Below, one piece after another: positions 33,823 to 44,018 of a DNA stretch of 64,000 nt. Numbering within the stretch: the first letter of the stretch is position 1; every line of letters begins with the position of its first letter. The translations under genes and the position numbers were made by a program. Source of the stretch: Acetobacteraceae bacterium (GTDB lineage Bacteria; Pseudomonadota; Alphaproteobacteria; Acetobacterales; Acetobacteraceae); the NCBI GenBank assembly GCA_027487675.1, contig JAIYDD010000189.1, positions 21,914 to 85,913 of the forward strand, in the 5' to 3' direction. Under the pieces are notes generated by a model. The model was not told the origin of the DNA. It worked only from the letters and a program-made list of their open reading frames with translations, and searched no databases.

Positions 33823-34542
33823 TCAGCCGCCGAGGAACAGCCGCCGCACCTCGGCATCCCCCGCCAGCTCCGCCGCGGCGCCGGTGCGGGCGACGCGGCC
33901 ATCCACCAGCACGATGCCTTCCTCGGCGATGGAAAGCGCTTCCAGCGCGTTCTGCTCGACCATCAGGATCGCGGTGCCCTCGGCATGGATGGCGGCGATG
34001 CCGTCGAACAGCGCCTCGGCGGCCTTGGGCGACAGGCCGGCCGAGGGCTCGTCCAGCAGCAGCAGCCGCGGCTCCACCATCAGCGCCATCGCCATGGCCA
34101 GGATCTGCCGCTGCCCGCCCGAGAGCGTGCGCGCCGCGCGCCGGCGCTTCTCCGCCAGCACCGGGAAGCGGGCCATCAGCGCCTCCACCTTCGCCACCAC
34201 GCGCGGGCGGGGTTCCAGGTAGCCGCCCATCTCCAGGTTCTCGCGCACGGTCAGGGAGGGGAAGATGTTCGCCTCCTGCGGCACGAAGGCTACGCCGCGC
34301 GCGGCAATGGCCCGCGGCGGCAGGCCGGTCAGCGGCGCACCCTCCAGCAGGATGCGGCCTGCCTTGGGCTTGAGGAGGCCGGCGATGGCCTTCAGCAGCG
34401 TGGACTTGCCCGCGCCGTTCGGCCCGACGATCGCGGCCATGCGGCCCGGCATCAGCGTCGCCGAGATGCCCTTCAGGATCTCGTCGGCCGCGCCATAGCC
34501 GCCGACCACGCCCTCCACCTGAAGCAGCGGGGCGTCAGGCAT
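33823..34542 (-). CDS. livF: Liv-type ABC transporter ATPase (LivF)
   Basis: 239 residues. Walker A VGPNGAGKST, signature TLSGGQRQILAMAMAL, Walker B LLLLDEPSAGLSPK, and switch histidine replaced by Q in MVEQNALEAL (the usual LivF form). The ATG at 34542 (MPDAPLLQVEG) overlaps the LivG gene by 8 bases. It forms the ATPase pair with LivG at the cytoplasmic face. Confidence 0.93.
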   Translation of the reverse strand: MPDAPLLQVEGVVGGYGAADEILKGISATLMPGRMAAIVGPNGAGKSTLLKAIAGLLKPKAGRILLEGAPLTGLPPRAIAARGVAFVPQEANIFPSLTVRENLEMGGYLEPRPRVVAKVEALMARFPVLAEKRRRAARTLSGGQRQILAMAMALMVEPRLLLLDEPSAGLSPKAAEALFDGIAAIHAEGTAILMVEQNALEALSIAEEGIVLVDGRVARTGAAAELAGDAEVRRLFLGG

Positions 34543-35308
34543 GCGCGCGCCGGCCCATATAGGCTTCCTGCACGCGCGCATCGCCGGCGATGGCGCGGAA
34601 ATCGCCTTCCGCCAGGTGCCTGCCCTCCGCCATGACGATGACGGGATCGCAGAGCGACGCCACGAAATCCATGTGGTGCTCCACCACCAGCACCGTCATG
34701 CCCTCGTCGCGCAGATGCGCGATGTGGCCGGCGATCTCGGCGGCCAGCGTCGGGTTCACGCCGGCCACCGGCTCGTCCAGCAGCAGCAGCCGCGGCTCGG
34801 CCATCAGCGCGCGGCCGATCTCCAGCAGCTTCTTCTGCCCGCCCGACAGCGCGGCGGCCTGGTTGTCCAGCACGCGCGCCAGGTTCAGCCGCGCGGCGAC
34901 CGCGACGGCGCGTTCGCGCAGCGCGCCTTCCCGCCGGCGCGTCGCGGCGGGGGAGAAGATCGCGCCCAGCACCGCCTCGCCCGGCTGGTGCTGGCCGTAG
35001 AGCAGCAGGTTCTCCAGCACAGTCAGGCGCGGGATCCCGCGCGCGATCTGGAAGCTGCGCACCAGCCCCGCCGCGGTGATGCGGTCCGGCCGCGCGCCGG
35101 TGATGTCCTGGCCGTCCAGCAGGACCTTCCCGGCATCGGGGCGGATGACGCCGGAGATGCACTGGAAGGCGGTGGACTTGCCGGCGCCGTTGGGCCCGAT
35201 CAGCGCGGTGACGGTGCCGCGCCGGACCACCAGGTCCAGCCCGTCCAGCGCCACGACGCCGCCGAAACGGCGGGTCAGGCCGCGCAGCTCGAGAATCGGG
35301 GCGGTCAT
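34535..35308 (-). CDS. livG: Liv-type ABC transporter ATPase (LivG)
   Basis: 257 residues. Walker A IGPNGAGKSTAFQCISG, signature ALSGGQKKLLEIGRALM, Walker B LLLLDEPVAGVNP, and H-loop VVEHHMDFV. It is the first gene of the livGFKHM-GAF run on the minus strand; all spacings are short or overlapping except before livK and livH. Confidence 0.93.
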   Translation of the reverse strand: MTAPILELRGLTRRFGGVVALDGLDLVVRRGTVTALIGPNGAGKSTAFQCISGVIRPDAGKVLLDGQDITGARPDRITAAGLVRSFQIARGIPRLTVLENLLLYGQHQPGEAVLGAIFSPAATRRREGALRERAVAVAARLNLARVLDNQAAALSGGQKKLLEIGRALMAEPRLLLLDEPVAGVNPTLAAEIAGHIAHLRDEGMTVLVVEHHMDFVASLCDPVIVMAEGRHLAEGDFRAIAGDARVQEAYMGRRAHA

Positions 35309-35389
35309 TGGGGAGAGAGGCTACGCGGGGGGGCGATGGGCAGGAAGCCCCGAGTGGCCCGGGAGGGATTCCACCCCTTCCGTACCCTC

Positions 35390-35495
35390 CCCGCCAAGGG
35401 CCGAAAGGCCCTTGGCACCCTGGTTTTTCGTTCCTGAGGCCGGTCCAGGGCGGCAGCCCTGGTGGTGGGGGTACGGGGGAGGCGACGCCTCCCCC
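35390..35495. repeat. composite palindromic repeat, copy 1
   Basis: In order: CCGCCAAGGGCC..GGCCCTTGG hairpin (35394-35415), a T-rich spacer (GGTTTTTCGTTC), the block GGTCCAGGGCGGCAGCCCTGGTGGTGGG, and a third hairpin GGGGGAGGCGACGCCTCCCCC (35475-35495). The same order occurs in reverse at 47751-47844. It fills the 200-base gap between livG and the M16 peptidase gene. The first hairpin plus T-tract could also terminate plus-strand transcription. Confidence 0.75.
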
Positions 35496-35507
35496 GGGCC
35501 ACCCGCG

Positions 35508-36761
35508 CTACACCCCTTCCGGCCGCCCGGCGATCGCCACCGACAAGGCATCCGCCGACAGCAGCCGCCGCGCCACCGCCGCCGTGCGGTCCGGCGTCAG
35601 CGCCGCCAGGCGCGCGGCGCGCTCGTTCAGCCATTCGCGCGGCCTGCCGTTGCGCCGCAGCGCCAGCAGCGTGCCCGCGATGCGCCGGCTGTCGGTGAAT
35701 TGCAGCGGCAGGTTGCCGGTCAGGAAGGCCACCGCATCCGCCAGCTCCTCCGCCCTCGGCCCGCGCTCGGCCATGGCCGCCCATTCGGCGCGCGTCACCG
35801 CCAGGGTCTCCGCCACGCGCGCATTGTCGGTGGAGGAGGACCCGACCACCACCCCCTGCCCGAACAGCGTGTCGAGCCCGGCGCCGATCCCATAGGTCAG
35901 CCCGCGCTGCACCCGCACCGCCTCCATCAGGCGCGAGGAGAAGCCGCCCCCGCCGAGCACCCGCAGCACCACCTGGAAGGCTTCCCAATCCGGGTCGGTC
36001 ACCGCCAGGCCCGGCTGGCCGAACAGGATGGCCGATTGCGGGCCCGGCATCTCCACCACCCGCTGTCCGAAGCGGGCGAAGCCGGGCAGGGCGGGGGGTG
36101 CGGGCGGCGCGCCGGCGGGCAGGCCCGCCAGCAGGGCCGGCAGCAGCGCTGCCAGCTCGGCCGCCGAGATCGCGCCGGACGCGGCCACCAGCACGCCCTC
36201 GGCCCGCAGCTGGCGCGCCAGGGCGGCGGTGATCGCGGCCTCGGGCAGGGCGGTCAGCGTCTCCACCGTGCCGCCGGTCGGCCGCCCGGCCGGGTGGCCG
36301 GGGAAGGCGGCGGCCCAGAAGGCGCGGCCGGCCTGAACGCGCGGCGATTCCAGCGCGCCGCGGGCGCCCGCAAGGGCACGGGCGCGCACCCGCGCGACGG
36401 CGGCGGGATCAAGTTGCGGTCGCGCCATCGCCAGGTTGGCCAGGCGGATCGCTTCCGGCAGGGCAGGGCGCAGGGCGCGCAGGCTGCCTTCGAAGCCGTC
36501 GCGCTGCGTGTCGAAGGAGATGCCGATCGCCTCGTCGCGCAGCGCATCCGCGAAGGCCACGCTGTCGAGGTCGCCCGCGCCTTCCGTCAGCAGCGCCGCG
36601 CCGAGCGAGAGCGCGCCCGCATGCTCCGCAGGATCGAGCGCCGCGCCGCCGCCCCAGGCCCATGCCAGCGAGACGACGGGCACCGAATGGTCCTCGATCA
36701 GCCAGGCGCTGACGCCGCCGGCCGAGACTTCCTGGATATCCAGCCGGAAGGGGGCGGTCAC
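35508..36761 (-). CDS. M16 family peptidase-like protein, non-catalytic partner
   Basis: 417 residues with the M16 fold (AHAGALSLGAALLTEGAGDL, then GLTYGIGAGLDTLFGQGVV). It lacks the zinc motif HxxEH at the expected place (SLGAALLTEG), so it is probably the inactive half of a heterodimeric M16 pair. It starts at GTG 36761, overlapping the catalytic partner stop by 4 bases. No signal peptide is evident. Paired M16 proteins usually degrade peptides in the periplasm or cytosol. Confidence 0.85.
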   Translation of the reverse strand: MTAPFRLDIQEVSAGGVSAWLIEDHSVPVVSLAWAWGGGAALDPAEHAGALSLGAALLTEGAGDLDSVAFADALRDEAIGISFDTQRDGFEGSLRALRPALPEAIRLANLAMARPQLDPAAVARVRARALAGARGALESPRVQAGRAFWAAAFPGHPAGRPTGGTVETLTALPEAAITAALARQLRAEGVLVAASGAISAAELAALLPALLAGLPAGAPPAPPALPGFARFGQRVVEMPGPQSAILFGQPGLAVTDPDWEAFQVVLRVLGGGGFSSRLMEAVRVQRGLTYGIGAGLDTLFGQGVVVGSSSTDNARVAETLAVTRAEWAAMAERGPRAEELADAVAFLTGNLPLQFTDSRRIAGTLLALRRNGRPREWLNERAARLAALTPDRTAAVARRLLSADALSVAIAGRPEGV

Positions 36762-38194
36762 AGCCGCACCTCCGCCGGTGCCGCGACGCCTTCGGGCAGC
36801 AGCCAGCCGCTGGCCGAGGGCATGCGGCCCAGCACCGCCTCCGCCGCCGCCGCCACCTGGTCGCGCGTCACGGCGCGCAGGCGGCGCGGCCAGTGTTCGA
36901 CCGCCTCGATCGGCAGGCCCACGGACAGCGCCTGGCCGATCATCCGCGGCGCGGCGCCCAGCCCGTCCAGCGCCAGCAGCGCGCCGGCCGTCATCTGGCG
37001 GATCGAGCGCCGCACCTCGGCCTCGGTCGGCCCGCCCTCGTCCAGCAGGCGCCTCACCACGGCGGCCGTCGTCTCCTCCACCCGCGCCGGCGGCACGTCG
37101 CGCCGCGGCGTGGCGGAGACGTCGAAATCCGTCCAGGACGCGGTGTCGCCGTCATAGGAGGCACTCGCCCCGACCGCGAGGCCGCTTTCCACCAGCGCCC
37201 GGTGCAGCCGCGACCCCTGGCCGCCGCCCAGCACGTGCCGCAGCACCTCCAGCGGCTCGGCGTGCTCGCGCGCGCCGGCGGTGGCGGAGGGCGCCTGCCA
37301 GGACCGCACGAAGGTCGCCTCCCCGCGCAGCCGGGGATCGTTGCGGCTGTGGCGCGGCTCCGCGATGGCGGCGGGCGGCGGCGCGCGGTCGCGCGGCACG
37401 GCGGGCCCGGCCGGCACCGCGCCCCATTCGGCTTCCGCCACGCGCCAGAATTCGTCGGCCGGGACGGCGCCGGCCACCACCAGCACCGTGTTCGCCGGCG
37501 CGTAGCGGGCCCGGTAAAAGGCCGCCATGTCGTCGCGGGAGATCGCGCGGATCTCCTCCTCCCAGCCGATGATCGGGCGGCCGCGCCAATGCTGCGGGCC
37601 CCACATCGCGGCATCGAAGCTTTCGAAGAACAGCGCGCGGGGGGAGGAGCCGGTGCGCTGGGCGCGTTCCTCCAGCACCACCTGGCGCTCCGCCTCCACC
37701 TCGGCGGCGGGGATGGCCGCGCCGGCGAAGCGGTCGGCCTCCATCATCGCCACCAGGGGCAGGCGGGACGCCTCGACATGCTGGAAATAGGCGGTGACGT
37801 CGCGGGAGGTGAAGGCGTTGTCCACGCCGCCTTCGCGCGCCACGCGGCGGGAGAACTCGCCCGAGGCGACGCGCGGGCTGCCCTTGAACATCATGTGTTC
37901 CAGGAAATGCGCGATCCCCGACAGCCCGGGCGGATCCTCCCCCGCCCCGGCGGCGACGAAGGCGTAGTGCGCGACCACCGGCGCGCGGCGCTGTTCCACA
38001 TGCGCCACGCGCAGCCCGTTGGGCAGGGTGCGCAGCGTGGCGCCGAACAGCGGGCGGTCTTCCAGGGGCGGCGATGCCGGGCGGCTGTCCTGGGCGGCGG
38101 AGGCCGCCTGCGCGAGGGCTTTGGCGGGCAGGCCGCCCGCGGCCGCGACGGCGGCGGCGGCCTGGATGGCGGTGCGGCGGGTCAGGATGGGCAT
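36758..38194 (-). CDS. M16 family zinc peptidase, catalytic subunit
   Basis: 478 residues. An N-terminal signal-like segment with twin arginines (MPILTRRTAIQAAAAVAAAGG) is followed by the M16 catalytic motif HFLEHMMFKGS (HxxEH), the second zinc ligand in VLEERAQR, and the C-terminal RY-type block. The start ATG 38194 keeps the signal. With the overlapping downstream gene it forms a heterodimeric peptidase of the PqqL/YmxG class, probably periplasmic. Confidence 0.9.
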   Translation of the reverse strand: MPILTRRTAIQAAAAVAAAGGLPAKALAQAASAAQDSRPASPPLEDRPLFGATLRTLPNGLRVAHVEQRRAPVVAHYAFVAAGAGEDPPGLSGIAHFLEHMMFKGSPRVASGEFSRRVAREGGVDNAFTSRDVTAYFQHVEASRLPLVAMMEADRFAGAAIPAAEVEAERQVVLEERAQRTGSSPRALFFESFDAAMWGPQHWRGRPIIGWEEEIRAISRDDMAAFYRARYAPANTVLVVAGAVPADEFWRVAEAEWGAVPAGPAVPRDRAPPPAAIAEPRHSRNDPRLRGEATFVRSWQAPSATAGAREHAEPLEVLRHVLGGGQGSRLHRALVESGLAVGASASYDGDTASWTDFDVSATPRRDVPPARVEETTAAVVRRLLDEGGPTEAEVRRSIRQMTAGALLALDGLGAAPRMIGQALSVGLPIEAVEHWPRRLRAVTRDQVAAAAEAVLGRMPSASGWLLPEGVAAPAEVRL

Positions 38195-38389
38195 GTCCCG
38201 GAAGATAAGGCGCCGCGCGCCTGGGCCAAGCGGGGCATCGGCACGCGATGCGCGCCAGCCCCGCCGCGGGGCGGCCGGCGCTGCCCGCCAGGGGGCGGGA
38301 AAGGCCCGGGCCGGCGCTTCGATGCCCACCCGCCTGCGCGGCATGCCGCGACCGGGCTTTGCCCGGCCCCGGCCCCCTGCCGCGGGGTC

Positions 38390-40093
38390 TCAGGCCGCGC
38401 GCAGCCTTGCGGCGAGGCCCGAGACCTCGGCCCGCAGTGCCGCGCCCTGGCTGCCCACCTCGGTGCCGGTGCGGCGCAGCGTGTCGATGCCGCCGGCGCT
38501 GGCCGCGACTTCCCCGGTCAGGGTGTGGATATCCTCCGCCGCCTCCTGCGTGCCGGCGGCGGCGGCGGCGGCGTTGCGCGCGATCTCCTGCGTCGCCGCG
38601 CCCTGCTGCTCGACGGCGGCGGCGATGGCGGCGGTGACTTCCTCCATCCGGCCGACCGCCTCGGCGATCCCGCGCACCGCGACCACCGCCTGGTCGGTCG
38701 CGCCGCGCATCGCGCCGATCTGCGCGCCGATCTCCTCGGTCGCCTTGGCGGTCTGCGCGGCGAGCGACTTCACCTCCCCGGCCACCACGGCGAAGCCCTT
38801 GCCGGCCTCGCCGGCCCGCGCCGCCTCGATCGTCGCGTTCAGCGCCAGCAGGTTGGTCTGGCCGGCGATGTCGCTGATCAGCCGCACCACCTCGCCGATC
38901 CGCCCGGCGGCTTCCGAAAGGCTGGTGACGGTGGCGTCGGAGGCGCGGGCGGCCTCCACGGCATCCTGCGCGCGGCGGGCGCTTTCGCCGACCTGGCGGG
39001 TGATCTCGCTGACCGAGGCGGCGAGTTCCTCCGCCGCCGCGGCGACGGCCTGAACGTTGCCGGTCGCCTGGCCGATGCGCCCAGCGCTGCCTTCGGCGCG
39101 CGCCGTGGTGCGGCGGCCGGCCTCGCCCACCGCATCGGCGGCGCGGGTCAGCTCCTCCGCGGAGCTGGCGAGGCGCGCGGCGATCCCGCCGATTGCTTCC
39201 TCCAGCTGCTCGGCGGTGGCGCGGCGGGCGGCGTCGCGGGCCTGCCGGGCTTCGGCACGCTCGCGCTCCGCCGCGTCCTGCGCGGCACGCGCCGCCCGCG
39301 TCGTGTCGCGCAGCGCGGCCACGGCGCGGCCGATGTCGCCGAGCTCGTCGCGGCGGTCCGTGCAGGGCACCGCCGCGTCCAGCCGGCCCGCGCCGATCTC
39401 GCCCAGCGCATGCGCGAGGCCCGACAGCGGCCGCAGCAGGGTCCGCAGCAGCGACCACAGGAGGAGGCCCGCCACCACCAGCAGCGCGCCGCCGGCCAGC
39501 AGCCCTTCCTGCGCCCGGGCCCAGGCGGCGGCGTCCACGCGGGCCAGGTCCACGCCCACGAACAGGATGCCCACCTGGCGGCCGGTCGCGTCGCGCAGCG
39601 GCTGGTAGACGGTCAGGTGCTCGCGGTCCAGGATGGTCGCCGGGCCGCGATACGTCTCGCCGCGGCGCAGCGCCTCCCGCGCCGGGCCGGGGCCGAGCAC
39701 GGTGCCCACCGCCCGCGTGCCGTCCGGGCGCTGGATGTTGGTGGCCACCCGCGTCTCGCCGGCGAAGATGGTGGCGACGCCGCCGCCGATGGCGCGGATG
39801 CGGTCGGGCAGCTCGTTGAAGTCGTTCAGCGCCAGGCTGCCGAGGAAGAGCTTGCCGCCCTCCTCCAGCCGCCACCCGCGACCATAGTCGTCGAGCAGCG
39901 TCGTCATCAGCAGCAGGTTGCGATCCAGCTGCTCCATCGCGCGCTCCCGCTCCGCCTCGCGCGCCGAGAAGGTCTGGAGGGCGGTCGCGGCGCCGAGGGC
40001 CAGCACCAGCGCGCCGAGCGCCGCGGCCAGGATGCGCGCGCGCACGCCGATGCCGGTGGACAGCGACGCGAGGCGTCGGACGAGCGTGGCCAT
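38390..40093 (-). CDS. methyl-accepting chemotaxis protein
   Basis: 567 residues. First membrane helix near 20-42 ([19 protein letters not shown]), a periplasmic single-Cache domain (about 45-190), second helix ([19 protein letters not shown]), HAMP, and a cytoplasmic signalling domain with the hairpin block [36 protein letters not shown]. It senses a ligand outside and signals to CheA. No chemotaxis kinase is nearby. The C-terminus lacks a CheR-binding pentapeptide. Confidence 0.93.
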   Translation of the reverse strand: MATLVRRLASLSTGIGVRARILAAALGALVLALGAATALQTFSAREAERERAMEQLDRNLLLMTTLLDDYGRGWRLEEGGKLFLGSLALNDFNELPDRIRAIGGGVATIFAGETRVATNIQRPDGTRAVGTVLGPGPAREALRRGETYRGPATILDREHLTVYQPLRDATGRQVGILFVGVDLARVDAAAWARAQEGLLAGGALLVVAGLLLWSLLRTLLRPLSGLAHALGEIGAGRLDAAVPCTDRRDELGDIGRAVAALRDTTRAARAAQDAAERERAEARQARDAARRATAEQLEEAIGGIAARLASSAEELTRAADAVGEAGRRTTARAEGSAGRIGQATGNVQAVAAAAEELAASVSEITRQVGESARRAQDAVEAARASDATVTSLSEAAGRIGEVVRLISDIAGQTNLLALNATIEAARAGEAGKGFAVVAGEVKSLAAQTAKATEEIGAQIGAMRGATDQAVVAVRGIAEAVGRMEEVTAAIAAAVEQQGAATQEIARNAAAAAAGTQEAAEDIHTLTGEVAASAGGIDTLRRTGTEVGSQGAALRAEVSGLAARLRAA

Positions 40094-40385
40094 GGGGCGT
40101 CCCGGAAGCGTTGCGGCCGCCAGCTATGCAGCGGTGCGATTAACGCGGCGTGAAGCGGCCGGACCGGGGATCAGCGCGCGCGGTCCGTGCGGCGACGGTG
40201 CCTGGAAGCCGCGGCGCCCTCCCGGTCCGCGACCCGCAGGCGGGCATCGGCGTCGACGCGCCACGAGAGCCCGGCGATGCCGGAAGCCGCCTGGGCCTGG
40301 CGCGCCGAGAGCAGCCGCGACGGCCGAGGCCGGTCCTCGATCTTCCCGCGGGGGAGAACGACCGGCCGTCATCCGCGCCCGTCGC

Positions 40386-41315
40386 TCATCCCGCCCCCAG
40401 CGCCCACAGCAGCACGCCCTTCTGCGCGTGCAGCCGGTTCTCCGCCTCGTCGAACACCACCGATTGCGGGCCGTCCATCACCTCGTCGGTGATCTCCTCC
40501 CCGCGATGCGCCGGCAGGCAGTGCATGACGATGGCGTCCGGCGCGGCCTGGCGCAGCAGCGCCGCGTTCAGCTGGTAGGGCGCCAGCATGTTGTGCCGGT
40601 TGACGGTCGCCGCGTCCGGCTTCTCGTCCGACATGCTGACCCAGGTGTCGGTGACCACGCAGCGCGCGCCGCGCACCGCCTCGGCCGGGTCGGCGGTCAG
40701 CGTGATGTCGGCGCCCTCGCGCCGCGCCCAGTCCACAAGCTGCGCGGGCGGGGCGAGCTCGGGCGGCGTCGCGAGCCGCAGCCGGAAGCCGAAGCGCGCC
40801 GCGGCCTGGAGGAAGCTCTGCGCGACGTTGTTGCCATCGCCGGTCCAGGCCACCGCCTGGCCCGCGATCGGGCCGCGATGCTCCTCGAAGGTCATGACGT
40901 CGGCCATGATCTGGCAGGGATGCGACACGTCGGTCAGGCCGTTGATCACCGGCACCGTCGCATGCGCCGCCAGCTCCCGGATCTTCGCCACGCTGTCGGT
41001 GCGCAGCATGATCGCGTCCACGTAGCGGCTGAGCACCCGCGCCGTGTCGGCCGGCGTCTCGCCGCGGCCGAGCTGCATGTCGCGCGACGACAGCACAACG
41101 ACGTCGCCGCCCAGCTGGCGGATGCCCACCTCGAAGGAGACGCGGGTGCGGGTGGAGGGCTTCTCGAAGATCAGCGCCACGGTCCTGCCCGCCAGCGGCC
41201 GGCCGGGGATGGCGCCGCGCTTGGCCGCGGCGCCGAGGTCCAGCATCCGCCGCAGCGTCGCCGCGTCGTGGTCCATGATCTCCAGGAAGTGGCGCGGGGC
41301 CGGGCGGTCGCGCAT
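40386..41315 (-). CDS. argF: ornithine carbamoyltransferase
   Basis: 309 residues. Converts ornithine and carbamoyl phosphate to citrulline in arginine synthesis. Carbamoyl-phosphate motif [17 protein letters not shown] in SHPCQIMAD, and ornithine loop [10 protein letters not shown] all present. It lies 31 bases downstream of argD on the same strand; the pair forms an arg operon. The 292 bases beyond its stop hold no recognisable gene. Confidence 0.96.
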   Translation of the reverse strand: MRDRPAPRHFLEIMDHDAATLRRMLDLGAAAKRGAIPGRPLAGRTVALIFEKPSTRTRVSFEVGIRQLGGDVVVLSSRDMQLGRGETPADTARVLSRYVDAIMLRTDSVAKIRELAAHATVPVINGLTDVSHPCQIMADVMTFEEHRGPIAGQAVAWTGDGNNVAQSFLQAAARFGFRLRLATPPELAPPAQLVDWARREGADITLTADPAEAVRGARCVVTDTWVSMSDEKPDAATVNRHNMLAPYQLNAALLRQAAPDAIVMHCLPAHRGEEITDEVMDGPQSVVFDEAENRLHAQKGVLLWALGAG

Positions 41316-41346
41316 CCGCCTCAGCCCCCCGCCCGGCCGGCCAGCC

Positions 41347-42546
41347 TCACTTCGCCGCGACCTGCGCAGGCGGCGCCATGCGGCGGCAGGCGCGGTCCAG
41401 CAGCTCCACCGCCTCCTCCACCTCGGCCTCGCCGATGATCAGCGGCGGCGCCAGGCGCAGCACGTTCTGACCGGCGGCGACCGTCAGCAGGCCCTCCTTC
41501 ACCGCGGCCTCCTGCATCTCGGTGTTGGCCAGGCCCTCGCGGAGCTTGAGGCCGAGCAGCAGGCCGGCGCCGCGGACATCCTCGATCACCGCGGGGTGGC
41601 GCGCCGCGAGGTCCAGCAGCCTGCGCCACAGGCTGCGCGCCACGCGGTCGACGCCATCGAGGAAGCCCGGCGCCAGCACCACGTCCAGCACGGCGTTGCC
41701 CGCCGCGCAGGCCAGCGGGTTGCCGCCATAGGTCGTGCCATGGGTGCCGGGCTTCAGGTGCTTCGCCACCTTCTCCTTCGCGAAGACGGCGCCGAGCGGG
41801 AAGCCGCCGCCGATGCCCTTGGCGGAGGACATCACGTCCGGCTCGATCCCCGCCCATTCATGCGCCCAGAGCTTGCCGGACCGGCCCATGCCGATCTGCA
41901 CCTCGTCGAGCGCCAGCAGCAGGCCGTATTCGTCGCAGGCGGCGCGCAGGTCGCGCAGGAACTGCAGGGTCGCCGGGCGCACGCCGCCCTCGCCCTGCAC
42001 GGGCTCGATCAGAATGCCGGCGGTCTCCGCCGTGATGGCGTCGCGCACCGCGTTCATGTTGCCGAACGGCAGGTGCTCGAAGCCCTCGACCGGCGGGCCG
42101 AAGCCGGCGAGGTACTTGGCATTGCCGGTCGCCGCGATCATCGCCAGCGTGCGGCCGTGGAAGGCGCCTTCGAAGCACAGCATGCGGAAGCGCTCCGGGT
42201 GCCCGGTCTCGGCATGGTACTTGCGCACCGCCTTCACCATGCCCTCGTTGGCCTCGGCGCCCGAATTGCAGAAGAACACGCTGTCCGCGAAGGAATGGGC
42301 GACATGGCGCGCCGCCAGCTCCTCGGCCTGCGGCACGCGGTAGAGGTTCGACACGTGCATGACGCGCGCCGCCTGCTCCGCGATCGCCTTCACCAGGTGC
42401 GGGTGGCCGTGCCCGAGGCTGCTGGTGGCGATGCCGGCGCCGAAATCCAGAAATCGTCGCCCGTCCACCGTCCACAGGCGCGCAGCCTCGCCCCGCTCGA
42501 AGGCGAGGTCGGCACGGGCGTAGTTCGGCATCAGGGCGGGGATCAC
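41347..42546 (-). CDS. argD: acetylornithine aminotransferase
   Basis: 399 residues. PLP-dependent class III aminotransferase: [55 protein letters not shown] and the PLP lysine in [15 protein letters not shown]. It makes N-acetylornithine in arginine synthesis and may also serve the lysine pathway. First gene of the argDF pair; divergent from the secreted protein gene. Confidence 0.94.
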   Translation of the reverse strand: MIPALMPNYARADLAFERGEAARLWTVDGRRFLDFGAGIATSSLGHGHPHLVKAIAEQAARVMHVSNLYRVPQAEELAARHVAHSFADSVFFCNSGAEANEGMVKAVRKYHAETGHPERFRMLCFEGAFHGRTLAMIAATGNAKYLAGFGPPVEGFEHLPFGNMNAVRDAITAETAGILIEPVQGEGGVRPATLQFLRDLRAACDEYGLLLALDEVQIGMGRSGKLWAHEWAGIEPDVMSSAKGIGGGFPLGAVFAKEKVAKHLKPGTHGTTYGGNPLACAAGNAVLDVVLAPGFLDGVDRVARSLWRRLLDLAARHPAVIEDVRGAGLLLGLKLREGLANTEMQEAAVKEGLLTVAAGQNVLRLAPPLIIGEAEVEEAVELLDRACRRMAPPAQVAAK

Positions 42547-42751
42547 GGGTTCCTCCTTCCCGCCGACAGCGATGGGCGGGCCTGATAGTTAGGCCGAAGC
42601 GGCGGCCACGGTCAAAGACCGCCTTGCCCGCCGCGGGCGGCGCAGCCTTGCGAAACAACCGTGACAAGAGCCTCGGGCGCCGCCTCGGCGGTTGGCCGGC
42701 GGCCGCGGCGGCGATATGCGCGGCCGGCACCATCGGACAAGGAAGCGCCCC

Positions 42752-43396
42752 ATGCCCCGTCCCGCCGCGGCCATGCGACACCGGCTGCTGGGCGGCCTGG
42801 CAGCCCTCTGGGCAGCCCTCGGGGCAGCCCTCGGGGCCGCCGCCTGCCTGCCCCTGGCCGCCGCCGCCCAGACGGCGCCTGCCGCGCCTGCCGCCAACCC
42901 GGCCGCGAGCGCCATGGCCGCGGTGCACATCCTGATGGATGGCTGCGCGCCCCTGCTCGGCGATCCCGCGGCGATGGAAGCCTGGGCTCGCCGCAACGGC
43001 TTCGTCGCCGCCCCCCCCGAGCTCGCGCGGATGTTCACCACCGAGGAGGGCGCCCTGGTCTGGATCGCCGACCTGCCGGGGACCAACCTCGCAATGACCC
43101 ATGCGCGCGACGGCCGCGAATGCCATGTCATCGCCCAGGAGGTCGACCAGGCCGCCGCGCGGCGACACTTCCTGGCGGTGCTGGCGGCCATCGGGTCCGC
43201 CGCCGTGCAGGTGGAGGTCGAGGCGGAGCAGGAGGAGGTGCAGAACGGCGCCCCCGTCGCGGTGCTGGCGGCGCGGATCCAGCGCACGCAGCGCAGGCCC
43301 GGCGAGGCCGCCCGGAGCGCCGCGCTGCGCATGCCGCGTTCCGGTGTCACCGCCTTCGACCTGATCGGCACCGCGATGATCGTGCCGGCCCGCTGA
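42752..43396 (+). CDS. secreted protein of unknown function
   Basis: 214 residues. Signal peptide from the ATG at 42752 (after AAGGAAG), with a hydrophobic core LLGGLAALWAALGAALGAAAC and a likely cut after AAAAQ. The mature part begins AAVHILMDGCAPLLGDPAAMEAWARRNGF and ends AFDLIGTAMIVPAR. Two cysteines (DGCAPLL and GRECHVI) could pair. No family is recognised with confidence. The signal core is encoded by a short 11-bp tandem repeat (GGGCAGCCCTC). Confidence 0.75.
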   Translation: MPRPAAAMRHRLLGGLAALWAALGAALGAAACLPLAAAAQTAPAAPAANPAASAMAAVHILMDGCAPLLGDPAAMEAWARRNGFVAAPPELARMFTTEEGALVWIADLPGTNLAMTHARDGRECHVIAQEVDQAAARRHFLAVLAAIGSAAVQVEVEAEQEEVQNGAPVAVLAARIQRTQRRPGEAARSAALRMPRSGVTAFDLIGTAMIVPAR

Positions 43397-44018
43397 GACC
43401 ATGGCCCTGGCGCGGCGAAGCCCGGCCTGCGCCGGCGCCCGCGGAGGGGGGGAGCGTCTGGACACCTCCGCCGCGGGGAGCATCCGTCGCCGCCGGCACG
43501 CCCGAGCCGCCCGGGACGCAACGACGAACGGGGGCCGCTGACGATCGCCGTCCCGGTCGGCGCGCGAGGCACGGCCTGGCACCCGGCCGCCTCTCCGCCG
43601 TCCCGTCCCCTGCCGCTTCCGTTCGCCGGCCGGGCTGGCGCATGGCAGGGACAGGCCGGCCACTGGACACGCAAGCGAGCGGCCCGGGCGCGAAGTCCCT
43701 CGGCTTCGCGCCCGGACCACCAGCCTTTGGCTCCGGTGGCCTGCTGCCCGCTTGGTTCGTCGGCAAGGCCGACGAGCCAAGGGGGCAGGACACTCTAGCA
43801 GGCTGCGGAAATTCGCCGGTTGAAGAAGGCAGCGGGAGGGCGCTGCCCTCCCGCACCCACCCGCCAGGAAACTGAATTTCCTGGACCTTCCCGAAATTTA
43901 ACGAGATATATCAATAATTAAGGGGAGGTGCAGGAACATCAGGTTCCTGCCGGGGTGCTCGAGGGGCGGAGCCCCTCGACCTTTCCCTTTGCTTCCCGAG
44001 GCGGAACTCCGCAGCCTT
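43397..44018. other. gene-free gap rich in hairpins
   Basis: About 620 bases with no credible gene. It holds several imperfect hairpins, among them TTGGTTCGTCGGC paired with GCCGACGAGCCAA (43753-43782), and repeat copy B (43842-43978). An unusual AT-rich stretch (GAAATTTAACGAGATATATC at 43893) lies inside that repeat, which could be a promoter or an easily melted site. Confidence 0.6.
43842..43978. repeat. dispersed intergenic repeat, copy B
   Basis: Same three ordered blocks as 6460-6608: 27 identical bases GCTGCCCTCCCGCACCCACC plus seven more, 16 identical bases TTTCCTGGACCTTCCC, and a 57-base block ending in CGAGGGGCGGAGCCCCTCG. The spacer between the second and third blocks is AT-rich here but not in copy A. 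Confidence 0.85.

Noticed and set aside
40094-40385. Short plus-strand ORFs in the MCP-argF gap
   Set aside because: Arginine- and serine-rich frames with no ribosome site; typical chance ORFs at this GC content.
43347-43856. 169-residue minus-strand ORF in the hairpin-rich gap
   Set aside because: It overlaps the end of the secreted-protein gene and several hairpins, with no recognisable domain.
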